A DNA stretch of 64,000 bases from Mesorhizobium sp. (GCA_019635735.1 JAHBYX010000001.1:372001-436000), one strand, 5' to 3'. Positions 9,481-18,367 are shown, counted from the first letter of the stretch. Translations and numbers: made by a program. Notes: generated from the letters alone by a model not told the origin.

Positions 9481-9942
9481 GTGCCCGCCCGGATCGAGGT
9501 TCGGATCCAGACGGTGGATTTCGATCTCTCCGCCGAGGTCTCGACGTTGCTCTCCGGCCTGCGCGACACCGGCGCCGTCGTCACCTTCAGCGGACTCTGC
9601 CGCAGCGAGGACGGAACCCTCGCGGCACTCGAACTCGAACACTATCCGGGCATGGCGGAGGCCGAGATCCGCCGCATCGCGGATGAGGCGGCCGCGCGCT
9701 GGCCGGTGACGGCGCTCTGCGCAATCCATCGCGTCGGCCGCATCGCTCCCGGCGAAAACATCGTGCTGGTCATCGCCGCGTCCGCCCACCGCCAGGCGGC
9801 GTTCGACGCTGCCTCGTTCCTCATGGATTTCCTCAAGTCCCGCGCGCCGTTCTGGAAGAAAGAACACCTCCGCGACGGCTCCGAGGGCGGCTGGGTCGAC
9901 GCCAAGGAATCGGACGAGGCAGCGCTCCGCCGCTGGTCCTGA
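9481..9942 (+). CDS. moaE: Molybdopterin synthase catalytic subunit
   Basis: A 153-residue MoaE, which with MoaD converts cyclic pyranopterin monophosphate to molybdopterin. Recognisable stretches are the N-terminal strand-helix VRIQTVDFDL, the LEHYPGMAE motif, the HRVG(R)I segment and the C-terminal KSRAPFWKKEH region with the catalytic lysines. Start is GTG 9481, directly behind moaD. Cytoplasmic heterotetramer partner of MoaD. The window also has a molybdopterin enzyme at its left end, though not in the same operon. Confidence 0.96.
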   Translation: MPARIEVRIQTVDFDLSAEVSTLLSGLRDTGAVVTFSGLCRSEDGTLAALELEHYPGMAEAEIRRIADEAAARWPVTALCAIHRVGRIAPGENIVLVIAASAHRQAAFDAASFLMDFLKSRAPFWKKEHLRDGSEGGWVDAKESDEAALRRWS

Positions 9943-10072
9943 CGCGCGATGTCAATTCGTTCGCCTACATCCTAATCGCGCATTAACCGTGACTGCCATT
10001 TTCCGCAGCAGTTAGAGCTTTGGGAATTCCCCCATCGTAAGATTACCCTGATCGGGCGATCGATTTGGGGCC

Positions 10073-12316
10073 ATGCAGGACGCATTCGTGTCATTTCCGG
10101 GGTTGGGGGCGGCGACGGGCTTGCTTGCCGCGTCGATTCTGCTGCTCGTGGCGATACTGGTTTCCACAAGCCACTACTATCGCCGGCGCTGGATCGAGGC
10201 CGCGGACGAGCACCGCAACAGCCGCGAACTCATCGAGCACCTCTCCGAAGGCATCTACCGTTCCTCCATCGATGGCCGCCAGCTTTCCGCCAACCGGGCG
10301 CTGGTCAAGCTCAACGGCTATCAGAGCGAAGCGGAGATGCTTCCCGCCGTCCGCGACATCGGCGGTGAATGGTATGTCGAACCCGGCCGCCGCGACGAGT
10401 TCCGCCGCATCCTTCATTCCCAGGGCCATGTCGAGGACTTCGTGTCCGAGATCTACCGCCACAAGACGCGCGAGCGCATCTGGATCTCGGAATCGGCGCG
10501 TGTCGTCCGGCACAAGCGGACCGGAAAGCCGCTCTACTACGAGGGTTCGGTACGCGAGATCACCGAGACGGTGAAGCGCCTCAAACTCGAGGAACACTAC
10601 CAGAAGCTGATCTCGCAGATACCGGGCGGCCTGTTCCAGTACTGCCGTGGCGCGGATGGCTCGTTTCAGGTCCTTTACTACAGCGACGGCTTTCACAAGC
10701 TGACAGGGGTTCCCAGGGGCGCCGAAGCGAGCGATGCCGGGGCATTCACCAAGCTGATCCTGCCGGAGGACCTCGACGGCTACTATCAGTCCCTGCGCGA
10801 ATGCCACCGGGAATTCAAATACTGGGACCACGAGTTCCGCATCCGCATGCCCGACGGCGCCGAGAAATGGCTCCGGGCCTCGGCGGCACCCGAACGCGTC
10901 GGCAACACGATCGTCTGGCACGGCTATGCGTCCGACATCTCGCTGCGCAAGCGGCAGGAGATCAAGATCAAGGAGCTCGCCTATTTCGATCCGCTGACGC
11001 ATCTGCCCAACCGGCGGGCCCTGCTCGACCGCCTGGGCGAGACGCTGAAGCGGACGCAGGAGAGCGGGCGGCGCGGCGCCCTCCTCTTCATCGATCTCGA
11101 CAACTTCAAATCCCTCAACGACAGCCAGGGCCACGATGTCGGCGACGCCTATCTCGTTCAGGTGGCGCAACGGCTTTCCGCCTGCGTCGAGGACGGAGAC
11201 CATGTCGCCCGCATCGGCGGCGACGAGTTCGTCGTCTGCATCGACGATGCCGGAGCCACCGAGGCGGAGGCCGCGCAGCGCGCGGACCGCACGGCCGAAG
11301 CCGTGCTGCGCGAACTCGCGCGGCCCCACCGCATGGGCGCGGTCGAGCACCAGGCGTCGGCCAGCGTCGGCGTCGTCGTGTTCGACGGCAACGAGCCGCG
11401 CGTCGACGAGGTGCTGAAACGCGCCGACATCGCCATGTACCGGGCCAAGGCCTCGGGCCGCAACGCGTTCGCCGTATTCGATCCGGCCGCGACGCGGCGC
11501 GAGCAGGATCAGTTCCGCCTCCATGCCGACCTGCGCTCGGCGATCGCCGGGGACCAGCTTCAGCTGCATTTCCAGCCCCAGGTCGACCATTTCGGCCGTA
11601 TCGTCTCTGCCGAGGCGCTGCTGCGCTGGTATCATCCCGTCAAGGGGCTGATCACGCCGGACCGGTTCATACCGCTTGCGGAGCGCTCCGGCCTCATCAA
11701 CGACCTCGGGCGCGTGGTTCTTGCCAAGGGCCTCGCCACCCTCGCCGGCTGGCAGGCCGATCCCGACACGGCGCATCTGCGCCTGTCGATCAACATCTCC
11801 GTCAAATCGTTCGGCAATCCCGATTTCGTTCCGCATCTGCGCCGGCTGATCGACGAGCACCGGGTCGACGCCTCTAAGCTGATGCTCGAATTCACCGAGC
11901 ATGTCATGGCCGAGAACCAGGACGCGACCGCCGAGCGGATGCACAAGCTCAAGGAGCTCGGCATCTGCTTCTCGCTCGACGATTTCGGCACCGGCTATTC
12001 GTCGCTCGCCTATCTGCGGCAGATGCCGTTCGACGAGGTCAAGATCGACGGTTCCTTCGTGGCCGACATCGAGACCAAGGAAAACGATCGCGCGCTGGTG
12101 CGCACCATCCTCGCCATGGCCGATACGCTCGGCCTCGCGGCCGTCGCGGAACATGTCGAGACGCCGCAGCAGGAAGCGCTGCTGCGCACCCTCGGCTGCC
12201 GGATGTTCCAGGGCTATCTCTACGCCCCGTCGCTGCCGGCCGATGAGTTCCTCCTCCGGGCGAAGGCGATGCCCTCCCTCGGCCCGGCCGCCGAAGTGCT
12301 GCGCCGCAGCGCATGA
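10073..12316 (+). CDS. Membrane-anchored PAS-PAS-GGDEF-EAL cyclic-di-GMP enzyme
   Basis: A 747-residue signalling protein: one transmembrane helix (about 12-33), two PAS-like sensor domains (about 45-165 and 175-295), GGDEF (300-470, RIGGDEF with GGDEF at 382-386) and EAL (about 485-735). The GGDEF motif is intact, but the allosteric RxxD I-site just upstream is ExxD (E373-D376), so product inhibition is probably absent. The EAL domain keeps E514 in EALLRW, the INISV segment, EFTEH, DDFGTGYSS (636-644) and VKIDGSF, so a c-di-GMP phosphodiesterase activity is expected. Which activity dominates is not decidable. Single gene, convergent with ndk. Confidence 0.93.
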   Translation: MQDAFVSFPGLGAATGLLAASILLLVAILVSTSHYYRRRWIEAADEHRNSRELIEHLSEGIYRSSIDGRQLSANRALVKLNGYQSEAEMLPAVRDIGGEWYVEPGRRDEFRRILHSQGHVEDFVSEIYRHKTRERIWISESARVVRHKRTGKPLYYEGSVREITETVKRLKLEEHYQKLISQIPGGLFQYCRGADGSFQVLYYSDGFHKLTGVPRGAEASDAGAFTKLILPEDLDGYYQSLRECHREFKYWDHEFRIRMPDGAEKWLRASAAPERVGNTIVWHGYASDISLRKRQEIKIKELAYFDPLTHLPNRRALLDRLGETLKRTQESGRRGALLFIDLDNFKSLNDSQGHDVGDAYLVQVAQRLSACVEDGDHVARIGGDEFVVCIDDAGATEAEAAQRADRTAEAVLRELARPHRMGAVEHQASASVGVVVFDGNEPRVDEVLKRADIAMYRAKASGRNAFAVFDPAATRREQDQFRLHADLRSAIAGDQLQLHFQPQVDHFGRIVSAEALLRWYHPVKGLITPDRFIPLAERSGLINDLGRVVLAKGLATLAGWQADPDTAHLRLSINISVKSFGNPDFVPHLRRLIDEHRVDASKLMLEFTEHVMAENQDATAERMHKLKELGICFSLDDFGTGYSSLAYLRQMPFDEVKIDGSFVADIETKENDRALVRTILAMADTLGLAAVAEHVETPQQEALLRTLGCRMFQGYLYAPSLPADEFLLRAKAMPSLGPAAEVLRRSA

Positions 12317-12318
12317 AA

Positions 12319-12341
12319 AAGCCGGGCGCGGGACCCGGCTT
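12319..12341 (-). terminator. Intrinsic terminator of ndk
   Basis: 8-bp stem AAGCCGGG / CCCGGCTT with a 7-nt loop; on the minus strand it is followed by a five-T run (A run at 12316-12320 on the plus strand), so it terminates ndk and overlaps the end of the convergent GGDEF-EAL gene. Confidence 0.7.
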
Positions 12342-12362
12342 CTGTAGTCCTGTCAGTCCGGA

Positions 12363-12785
12363 TCAGCCGACGATTTCGGTGCCCGAGAACCAGTAGGCGA
12401 TCTCTTCCCTGGCCGTCTCCGGCGCGTCGGAGCCGTGCACGGAGTTCTCGCCGATCGACAGCGCGTGGACCTTGCGGATGGTGCCCTCGGCGGCGTTGGC
12501 CGGGTTGGTCGCGCCCATCACTTCGCGGTTCTTGGCGATGGCGTTCTCGCCTTCGAGAACCTGCACGACCGTCGGACCCGACGACATGAAGTCGACCAGC
12601 TCGCCGAAGAACGGGCGCTCCTTGTGCACCGCGTAGAAGCCCTCGGCCTCGCGGCGGCTCATCCAAACGCGCTTGGAAGCGACGACGCGCAGCCCCGCAT
12701 CCTCGAGCATCTTGGTGATCGCGCCCGTCAGGTTGCGCTTGGTGGCGTCCGGCTTGATCATGGAAAACGTGCGTTCGACGGCCAT
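12363..12785 (-). CDS. ndk: Nucleoside-diphosphate kinase
   Basis: A 140-residue Ndk, which transfers the gamma phosphate from ATP to NDPs through a phosphohistidine. The active site is NSVHGSDA with H117, and the N-terminus [13 protein letters not shown] is canonical. Length is exactly family-typical. Single gene with its own terminator on the 3' side. Confidence 0.98.
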   Translation of the reverse strand: MAVERTFSMIKPDATKRNLTGAITKMLEDAGLRVVASKRVWMSRREAEGFYAVHKERPFFGELVDFMSSGPTVVQVLEGENAIAKNREVMGATNPANAAEGTIRKVHALSIGENSVHGSDAPETAREEIAYWFSGTEIVG

Positions 12786-12865
12786 TTCTCGTCCTTGTCA
12801 GAAGAGGTTTCGGAAGGGTGGCGCTCCATACACGCCGCCCCCGCGATTGCCAAGAGGCGCTGGCG

Positions 12866-13558
12866 TCACGCCGCCGCCGGCACTTTGGCCAAAAGTCCGC
12901 CATGCAGCTCGAGGCAGTGCCCGAACCACGCGGCCACTGGGTCGGCCGGATCGAGGAACGGAAACGGCGACGTGACTCGCGCCCACTGCAATGCCCCGGC
13001 AACGATGTAGTCGGGGTAGAGCGGCCCCGCGCCGCCGATGAAGGGCTGGTAGGTCAGCATGTTGCGCAGCGGCTCGAGGGCCACCCGCCAGGCGGCGAGC
13101 CCCGCGTCGCGGCCGGCCGCGACCGTCTCCAGCGGCCTGCCGTAGCGCGTCTCGCGCGAGGCGCGGAAATAGGCCTGGTCGGCGGGTGCCAGACAATCGT
13201 GGATGTCCATCAGCGCGGCCGCCCCCAGATAGGGATGCAGGGTCAGTTGCGACCAGCGTTCGATGAAGCGCGCCATCGCCTTGCCGCCCTCGCCGCCGAA
13301 CAGGCTCGGCCGGTCGGGATAGGTCTCGTCGAGATAGACGGCGATGTCGAAGGATTCGTTGAGCACGCGGGAGCCGTCGCGGATCACGGGCACGGTCTTC
13401 GAAAAGCCGCCCTCGACCTTAGAGACTTCCGTGAACGGCACCGGCCGCGTCTCGAAGGGCAGGCCCTTGTGCGCCAGCGACAGCGCGATCTTCCAGACAT
13501 GCGGGCTGAACGGGCGCGCAGAATCGGCGCCCACGAGTTCGTAGAGGAGAATGGTCAT
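12866..13558 (-). CDS. Glutathione S-transferase family protein, beta-etherase-like
   Basis: A 230-residue GST. The thioredoxin-fold half (MTILLYELVGADSARPFSPH) has the extended first loop and RPFSPHVWKI segment seen in LigE/beta-etherase-like GSTs; KTVPVIRDG and the NESFDIAVYLDE end of domain 1 are clear. The C-terminal helical domain is complete. Substrate unknown. Divergent from the DinB-like gene, with a 63-nt gap. Confidence 0.85.
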   Translation of the reverse strand: MTILLYELVGADSARPFSPHVWKIALSLAHKGLPFETRPVPFTEVSKVEGGFSKTVPVIRDGSRVLNESFDIAVYLDETYPDRPSLFGGEGGKAMARFIERWSQLTLHPYLGAAALMDIHDCLAPADQAYFRASRETRYGRPLETVAAGRDAGLAAWRVALEPLRNMLTYQPFIGGAGPLYPDYIVAGALQWARVTSPFPFLDPADPVAAWFGHCLELHGGLLAKVPAAA

Positions 13559-13621
13559 TGGCGCCTTCTTTGCAGCGGTCTATGACGCGAGTCATACCGG
13601 GACCGCTCGAAAGGGAAAGAC

Positions 13622-14134
13622 GTGAAGCAGCATTTTCGCATGTTCGCCGCCTACAACAGCTGGGCGAACGCGCAGCTCTACGATGCGGCCCACGATCTTT
13701 CGGTCGACGAGTTCAACCGCGACACCGGCGCCTTCTTCCGCTCGATGATGGCGACCCTCAACCACATCCTCGTCGCCGACCGCATCTGGATGAAGCGCTT
13801 CACCGGCGAGGGCCAGGCGCCGGCGGCGCTGGACACGATCCTCTTTGCCGATTTCGGCAAGCTGCGCGCGGCGCGCGAGGCGGAAGACCGGCGCATCGCC
13901 GACTACGTCGAGGGCCTGACCGAAAAGGCGCTCGCCGGCCGCTTCACCTACATGACGGTGACCGACATGCGCACGGTGTCGCAGCGGCTCGCTCCGGCGC
14001 TGGCGCACCTGTTCAACCACCAGACCCACCATCGCGGCCAGGCGCACACGATCCTCACCAGCCTCGGCAAGCCGTCGCTGACGCTCGACCTGATCTACTT
14101 CCAGCGAACGGAAAACGGGCGGCAATTCGCATAG
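13622..14134 (+). CDS. DinB family protein (putative metal-dependent enzyme)
   Basis: A 170-residue DinB/YfiT-type four-helix bundle. The expected metal-site histidines appear as LNHILVADRIW in the second helix and FNHQTHHRGQAHTIL near the C-terminus. Family members include bacillithiol or mycothiol-dependent transferases and maleylpyruvate isomerases; the substrate here is unknown, and despite the name it is unrelated to DNA polymerase IV. Start GTG 13622 (GGGAAAGAC before it) gives the normal N-terminal helix MKQHFRMFAAYNSWAN. Confidence 0.88.
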   Translation: MKQHFRMFAAYNSWANAQLYDAAHDLSVDEFNRDTGAFFRSMMATLNHILVADRIWMKRFTGEGQAPAALDTILFADFGKLRAAREAEDRRIADYVEGLTEKALAGRFTYMTVTDMRTVSQRLAPALAHLFNHQTHHRGQAHTILTSLGKPSLTLDLIYFQRTENGRQFA

Positions 14135-14143
14135 CCGCCCGTT
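14114..14143. terminator. Bidirectional terminator between DinB-like gene and rpsU
   Basis: 10-bp perfect stem AACGGGCGGC / GCCGCCCGTT with a 10-nt loop, overlapping the DinB stop codon and sitting between convergent genes; A-rich on the left and weakly T-rich on the right. Confidence 0.65.
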
Positions 14144-14170
14144 CGAAAATAGACTGGTTGGTTCTGGCGA

Positions 14171-14425
14171 TCAGGAGCCGGGACGCGGCGCCCGCTCGAT
14201 GACCTTCTTCTTCGGCGCGGGCAGCAGGCCCTCGCGCTGCAGCTGCTTGCGGGCGGCCTTGCGGGTCCGGCGGATGGCCTCGGCCTTCTCCCTCGCGCGC
14301 TTCTCCGACGGCTTCTCGTATGCCTGGCGCGCCTTCATCTCGCGGAAGATCCCCTCCCGCTGCATCTTCTTCTTCAGGACGCGGAGAGCCTGGTCGACAT
14401 TGTTTTCGCGAACGAGTACCTGCAA
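14171..14425 (-). CDS. rpsU: 30S ribosomal protein S21
   Basis: An 84-residue bS21: [20 protein letters not shown] is the conserved N-terminus, followed by the basic helical stretch ([11 protein letters not shown]) and a Lys/Arg/Pro-rich C-terminal tail slightly longer than in enterobacteria, as is common in alphaproteobacteria. It binds the small subunit near the anti-Shine-Dalgarno and aids initiation. Single gene, ends at a bidirectional terminator. Confidence 0.97.
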   Translation of the reverse strand: MQVLVRENNVDQALRVLKKKMQREGIFREMKARQAYEKPSEKRAREKAEAIRRTRKAARKQLQREGLLPAPKKKVIERAPRPGS

Positions 14426-14663
14426 TGGATGTCCTAACCTCGGTTTCAGGATGATGGATTTGCCGTCGACCTGACGAAACAGAGGCCGGCGAATTCAGCG
14501 GCGCGAATGTTAACAGGTTCGCCGCAAAAAGCACCCCGTCCCCGCAAAAAACCTTTCGAGCCCTTCCGGCCCCGAGCGAGCCGGTCGCAACCGCCCGATT
14601 CCGGCCGGATCGCCCGCGCCGTTGCGCCTTGCGAAGCCGGGCCCAGCGTGCAAAACGCTGGCC

Positions 14664-16541
14664 ATGCTGACGATCACCGATCTTTCGCTCCGCGTCGCCG
14701 GACGCCTCCTCCTCGACCATGCCTCGCTCAGCCTGCCGGCGGGTGCCAAGGCGGGCCTCGTCGGCCGCAACGGCGCCGGCAAGACCACCTTGTTCAAGGC
14801 GATCACCGGCGATCTCGCCGTCGAGACCGGCTCGATCTCGCTGCCGAAGGGGCTGCGCATCGGCCAGGTCGCGCAGGAGGCGCCGGGCACCGAGGAGTCC
14901 CTCATCGAGATCGTGCTCGCCGCCGACAAGGAGCGGGCGGCACTTCTGGCCGAAGCCGAGACCGCGACCGATCCGCACCGCATCGGCGAGATCCACACGC
15001 GGCTTGCCGACATCGACGCGCACACCGCCGAATCCCGCGCCGCCACCATCCTCGCCGGCCTCGGCTTCGACGAGGCGGCGCAAAAGCGGCCCGCCTCCTC
15101 CTTTTCCGGCGGCTGGCGCATGCGCGTCGCGCTGGCTGCCGTCCTGTTCTCCGAGCCCGATCTGCTTCTGCTCGACGAACCGACCAACTACCTCGACCTC
15201 GAAGGCACGCTCTGGCTCGAAAACTATGTCGGGAAATATCCGCACACCGTCCTCCTCATCAGCCACGACCGCGACCTCCTGAACCGCGCCGTCAACTCGA
15301 TCGTCCATCTCGACCAGAAAAAGCTCACCTACTGGCGCGGCGGCTACGACCAGTTCGAGAGGCAGCGCGAGGAACAGCTCGAGCATCAGGAAAAGGCGCG
15401 CGTGAAGCAGGAGGCCGCGCGCAAGCACATGGAGTCCTTCGTCGAGCGATTCCGCGCCAAGGCGTCGAAGGCCCGCCAGGCCCAGTCGCGCATCAAGGCG
15501 CTGGAGAAGATGAAGCCGATCGCGGCGGTGATGAACGAAAGCGTTCGGCCGTTCTCGTTTCCCGACCCGGTGCGCGAGGCGGCCTCGCCCATCATCGCCA
15601 TCCAGTCGGCGACGGTCGGCTACCAGCCGGGCAAGCCGATCCTGAAGAACCTGACGCTGCGCATCGACCATGACGACCGCATCGCGCTGCTCGGGGCCAA
15701 CGGCAACGGCAAGTCGACCTTCGCAAAATTCCTCGCCGGCCGGCTCGAGAAGGAGAGCGGCGGCATAACCATCGCGCCGCAGCTCAAGGTGTCGATGTTC
15801 GCCCAGCACCAGCTCGACGACCTGCGCCCAGAGGAGAACGCCATCGAGCATGTGCGCCGCCTCATGCCCGACGCGCCGGAAGCGAAGGTGCGCGCCCGCG
15901 TCGCCCAGATGGGCCTGTCGACGGAGAAGATGCAGACACCGGCGAAAGACCTGTCCGGCGGCGAGAAGGCCAGGCTTCTCATGGGCCTCGCCTCCTTCGA
16001 GGGGCCAAACCTCTTCATCCTCGACGAGCCGACCAACCATCTCGACATCGATTCGCGCGAGCAGCTGGTGCACGCGCTGAACGAGTTCAACGGCGCGGTG
16101 ATCCTGATCTCGCACGACCGCCACCTGATCGAGGCGACGGCCGACCGGCTGTGGCTGGTCAAGGACGGCACGGTCGCGCCCTTCGACGGCGACATGGACG
16201 ACTACCGCCAGATCGTCACCGGCGTGACGGTCGACCGCCGGGAGAAGCGGGAAGCCGACAAGGCATCCAAGGCCGACCGGCGGCGCGAGGCGGCGCAGCG
16301 CCGCGCGGCTCTGGAACCGCTCGCCAAGGAGATCAGGGCAACGGAAGCTCTCATGGAGCGCCTGCGCAAGCGCATCGACGCGATCGAGGAACAACTTGCC
16401 AATCCGGCCCTTTACGAGAAGGATCCGAAGGCCGCGACCCAGCTCGGCAAGGAGCGGTCCGACCTGTCGCACCAGCTCGGTGCCCAAGAGGAACGCTGGC
16501 TGACGCTGTCCGCCGAATATGAGGAGGGCATAGCCGAATGA
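14664..16541 (+). CDS. ABC-F family ATP-binding protein
   Basis: A 625-residue soluble protein with two ABC ATPase domains and no membrane segments, the ABC-F arrangement. Domain 1 has Walker A GRNGAGKTT and signature FSGGWRMR; domain 2 has GANGNGKST and LSGGEKARL; both have LDEPTN. A linker rich in Lys, Gln and Glu joins them and the C-terminus (about residues 545-625) is a predicted coiled coil. ABC-F proteins act on ribosomes as translation factors or antibiotic-protection factors; Uup/EttA/YheS-like housekeeping is more likely than resistance. Start ATG 14664 gives MLTITDLSLR; a frame from 14622 is longer without homology-like sequence. ATGA overlap with the next gene. Confidence 0.93.
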   Translation: MLTITDLSLRVAGRLLLDHASLSLPAGAKAGLVGRNGAGKTTLFKAITGDLAVETGSISLPKGLRIGQVAQEAPGTEESLIEIVLAADKERAALLAEAETATDPHRIGEIHTRLADIDAHTAESRAATILAGLGFDEAAQKRPASSFSGGWRMRVALAAVLFSEPDLLLLDEPTNYLDLEGTLWLENYVGKYPHTVLLISHDRDLLNRAVNSIVHLDQKKLTYWRGGYDQFERQREEQLEHQEKARVKQEAARKHMESFVERFRAKASKARQAQSRIKALEKMKPIAAVMNESVRPFSFPDPVREAASPIIAIQSATVGYQPGKPILKNLTLRIDHDDRIALLGANGNGKSTFAKFLAGRLEKESGGITIAPQLKVSMFAQHQLDDLRPEENAIEHVRRLMPDAPEAKVRARVAQMGLSTEKMQTPAKDLSGGEKARLLMGLASFEGPNLFILDEPTNHLDIDSREQLVHALNEFNGAVILISHDRHLIEATADRLWLVKDGTVAPFDGDMDDYRQIVTGVTVDRREKREADKASKADRRREAAQRRAALEPLAKEIRATEALMERLRKRIDAIEEQLANPALYEKDPKAATQLGKERSDLSHQLGAQEERWLTLSAEYEEGIAE

Positions 16542-17344
16542 CGATCGAGGTCTCGAGCGCGGGCGACATCACCGTCGTTCGCATCAACCGTTCCGACGCC
16601 CGCAATGCGGTGAACCCGGAAATGGCCGACGCGCTGTTTTCGGCCTTCACCGCCTTCGATCGCGATCCCGGGCAGAAGGTCGCCGTCCTCACCGGCATTC
16701 CCGGCGCTTTCTGCGCCGGCTTCGACCTGAAGCGCGCCGCCGGCGGCCTGGACGAGACGTGGTTCGCCGAGCACGACCTCGACGGCGATTTCGACGGCCG
16801 CGACGACCGCCCGCGCAAGGGGCCGATGGGGCCCACGCGGCTGGCGCTTTCGAAGCCCGTCATCGCCGCGATCTCCGGTCCGGCCGTCGCCGGCGGCATG
16901 GAACTGGCGCTCTGGTGCGACCTGCGCGTCATGGAGGAGAGCGCCTACATGGGCGTCTATTGCCGGCGCTGGGGCGTGCCGCTGATCGACGGCGGTACGG
17001 TGCGCCTGCCCCGCATCGTTGGCCACGGCCGCGCGATGGACCTGATCCTCACCGGCCGCAAGGTCGACGCTGCCGAGGCGCTGGCCATCGGCCTCGCCAA
17101 CCGCGTCTGTGCCGACGGAACGGCGGTCGAGGCCGCTCTCGACCTGGCGCGCGAGATCGCAAAATTCCCGCAAGCCTGCATGCGCGCCGACCGCTCCTCC
17201 GCCATCGCCCAATGGTCGCTCGATCCGGCCGACGCCCTGGTCAGGGAATGGCAGAGCGCCGAAACCTTCCGCTCCGAAGGCAGCTCGGGCGCCGCCCGCT
17301 TCGCCTCCGGCAAGGGCCGCGCGGGGGATTTCGGAGAGATCTGA
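16538..17344 (+). CDS. Crotonase/enoyl-CoA hydratase family protein
   Basis: A 268-residue crotonase-fold protein. Oxyanion-hole regions are visible (FCAGFDLK at 58-65 and SGPAVAGGMELAL at 113-125). The first catalytic Glu is present (E122), but the position of the second hydratase Glu is Cys (C142, in MGVYCRRWGVP), so an ordinary enoyl-CoA hydratase reaction is doubtful; isomerase, thioesterase or another crotonase chemistry is possible. Translationally coupled (ATGA) to the ABC-F gene, a pairing I cannot explain functionally. Confidence 0.87.
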   Translation: MTIEVSSAGDITVVRINRSDARNAVNPEMADALFSAFTAFDRDPGQKVAVLTGIPGAFCAGFDLKRAAGGLDETWFAEHDLDGDFDGRDDRPRKGPMGPTRLALSKPVIAAISGPAVAGGMELALWCDLRVMEESAYMGVYCRRWGVPLIDGGTVRLPRIVGHGRAMDLILTGRKVDAAEALAIGLANRVCADGTAVEAALDLAREIAKFPQACMRADRSSAIAQWSLDPADALVREWQSAETFRSEGSSGAARFASGKGRAGDFGEI

Positions 17345-17400
17345 GGCTGCTCTGCGGCTGCGCCCCCTCCACCAAGCGGCGCACCTCCGCCCAATACACC

Positions 17401-17458
17401 GCACACGCCCCCTCCACCACGCTTCGCGTGGTCCCCCTCCCCCGCAAACGGGGGAGGA
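17401..17458 (-). repeat. Intergenic palindromic repeat, copy 1
   Basis: Two hairpins in tandem: ACCACGC-TTC-GCGTGGT (17416-17432) and CCTCCCCCG...CGGGGGAGG (about 17437-17457), with the CGCCCCCTCCACC end motif. Its reverse complement matches copies 2 and 3. Confidence 0.7.
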
Positions 17459-17486
17459 TAAGGGCGCGACCGCGCGGCCGGCATAT

Positions 17487-17539
17487 CCTCCCCTGCGAAG
17501 CGGGGGAGGGGGACTGCCGAAGGCGGTGGAGGGGGCGCG
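17487..17539 (+). repeat. Intergenic palindromic repeat, copy 2
   Basis: Same layout as copy 1 in the opposite orientation: CCTCCCCTGCGAAGCGGGGGAGG hairpin region, then a shorter palindrome (GCCGAAGGC) and the shared end GGTGGAGGGGGCGCG. Confidence 0.65.
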
Positions 17540-17712
17540 AACCCCACGACCCCCCTCCTCCGTCATGCCGGAGGCCGAAGGCCATCCGGTATCCATTCTT
17601 CTCTCAGGTTACACGCCGAAACACCGTTGCATAGTAGGCAGCGCCTTTCTCCCAGCGATCAATGGTTCCCGGCGGCCTCCGGCCGCCGGGAAGACGCCGC
17701 GCGGCACCTCAT

Positions 17713-17773
17713 CCTCCCCCGTTTACGGGGGGTCCGCAGGACGACCACGCGAAGCGTGGTGGAGGGGGCGCGC
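17713..17773 (+). repeat. Intergenic palindromic repeat, copy 3
   Basis: Inverted copy of repeat 1: CCTCCCCCG-TTTA-CGGGGGG, a 12-nt insertion relative to copy 1, then ACCACGC-GAA-GCGTGGT and GGAGGGGGCGCG. The palindromes are kept while the loops and joints vary. Confidence 0.7.
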
Positions 17774-17908
17774 GTAACCCGCCCCGGTGGATCGAATCCC
17801 CGCTCCTTTCCGCCAACCCCTTCTTTCTGTTCGACTCGCAGAAATACTTATCCCCACCTCTTCCGACCTGACGGACCATAAAGGCCGGTGCAACGGAAGG
17901 AGCAGGCG

Positions 17909-18367
17909 GTGAGTTGGAAGGCGAAGACAGGGAGGCGACAGGATGTGCTGGCAAGCATCGTCTCGACCCTGCTTGCCATTGCCACTCTCGCCGAAAAATC
18001 TGCCGGCGATTCCCCCTGGGTCCGCTTCTGCGTCCTGTGGGCTGCCCGGCAGGCGGATCTGATCGCAAGAGACTACGTCGCCGGCTCGACATGGAACACG
18101 GCCGGCCGGCTCTGGTCGCCGGCCCTGCCCGATGTCCGCTACGGCACCGACCCCGCCGATGCCCTCGACCTCGCCGCCTCGCTGCGCGCGCTGGCAATGG
18201 TGATCAGCGGCATGGCCGCCTATCTCCGCCGCGTTTCGGTCTGGCAGACCGGCCAAGCTTCCGGCGAGGCCGCCGACGGCGCCAACCCGCTCCACCGGCT
18301 CGACGCAGTGATGCGGAGACTTCGGAAAGCAGCGGCGCGACCTGTGGAAATCCGCGATACGTCCTAG
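17909..18367 (+). CDS. Hypothetical protein
   Basis: 152 residues from GTG 17909, which has AAGGAG at 17897-17902; a GTG at 17888 in the same frame lacks a good site. The sequence is a mix of amphipathic helices (ASIVSTLLAIATLAEKSA, ALDLAASLRALAMVISGMAAYL) with conserved-looking Trp and Arg residues and no signal peptide. I do not recognise the family. It lies between the repeat-rich region and the IS110 element, so it may be part of variable DNA. Confidence 0.6.
   Translation: MSWKAKTGRRQDVLASIVSTLLAIATLAEKSAGDSPWVRFCVLWAARQADLIARDYVAGSTWNTAGRLWSPALPDVRYGTDPADALDLAASLRALAMVISGMAAYLRRVSVWQTGQASGEAADGANPLHRLDAVMRRLRKAAARPVEIRDTS

Larger units (their letters stand above)
17345..17908. other. 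Repeat-rich intergenic region, 564 nt
   Basis: No convincing gene. It holds three copies of one palindromic repeat family (entered separately) and a partial fourth end motif, CGCCCCCTCCACC, at 17361-17373. A different short palindrome (CGTCATGCCGGAGGCC...) lies at 17561-17590, and a GGCGGCC-based hairpin at 17671-17690. Short open frames here are low-complexity Arg/Pro/Ser translations of the repeats. Confidence 0.7.

Noticed and set aside
10091..12154. Long antisense open frame across the GGDEF-EAL gene
   Set aside because: Translation has no recognisable domain and the plus-strand gene has complete motifs; high GC makes such antisense frames common.
14055..16487. Very long antisense frame across rpsU and the ABC-F gene
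   Set aside because: It crosses a terminator and a real minus-strand gene in another frame; composition is that of an antisense shadow.
17627..17881. Short open frames in the repeat-rich region
   Set aside because: Translations are Arg/Pro/Ser low complexity that follow the palindromic repeats; no ribosome-binding site.
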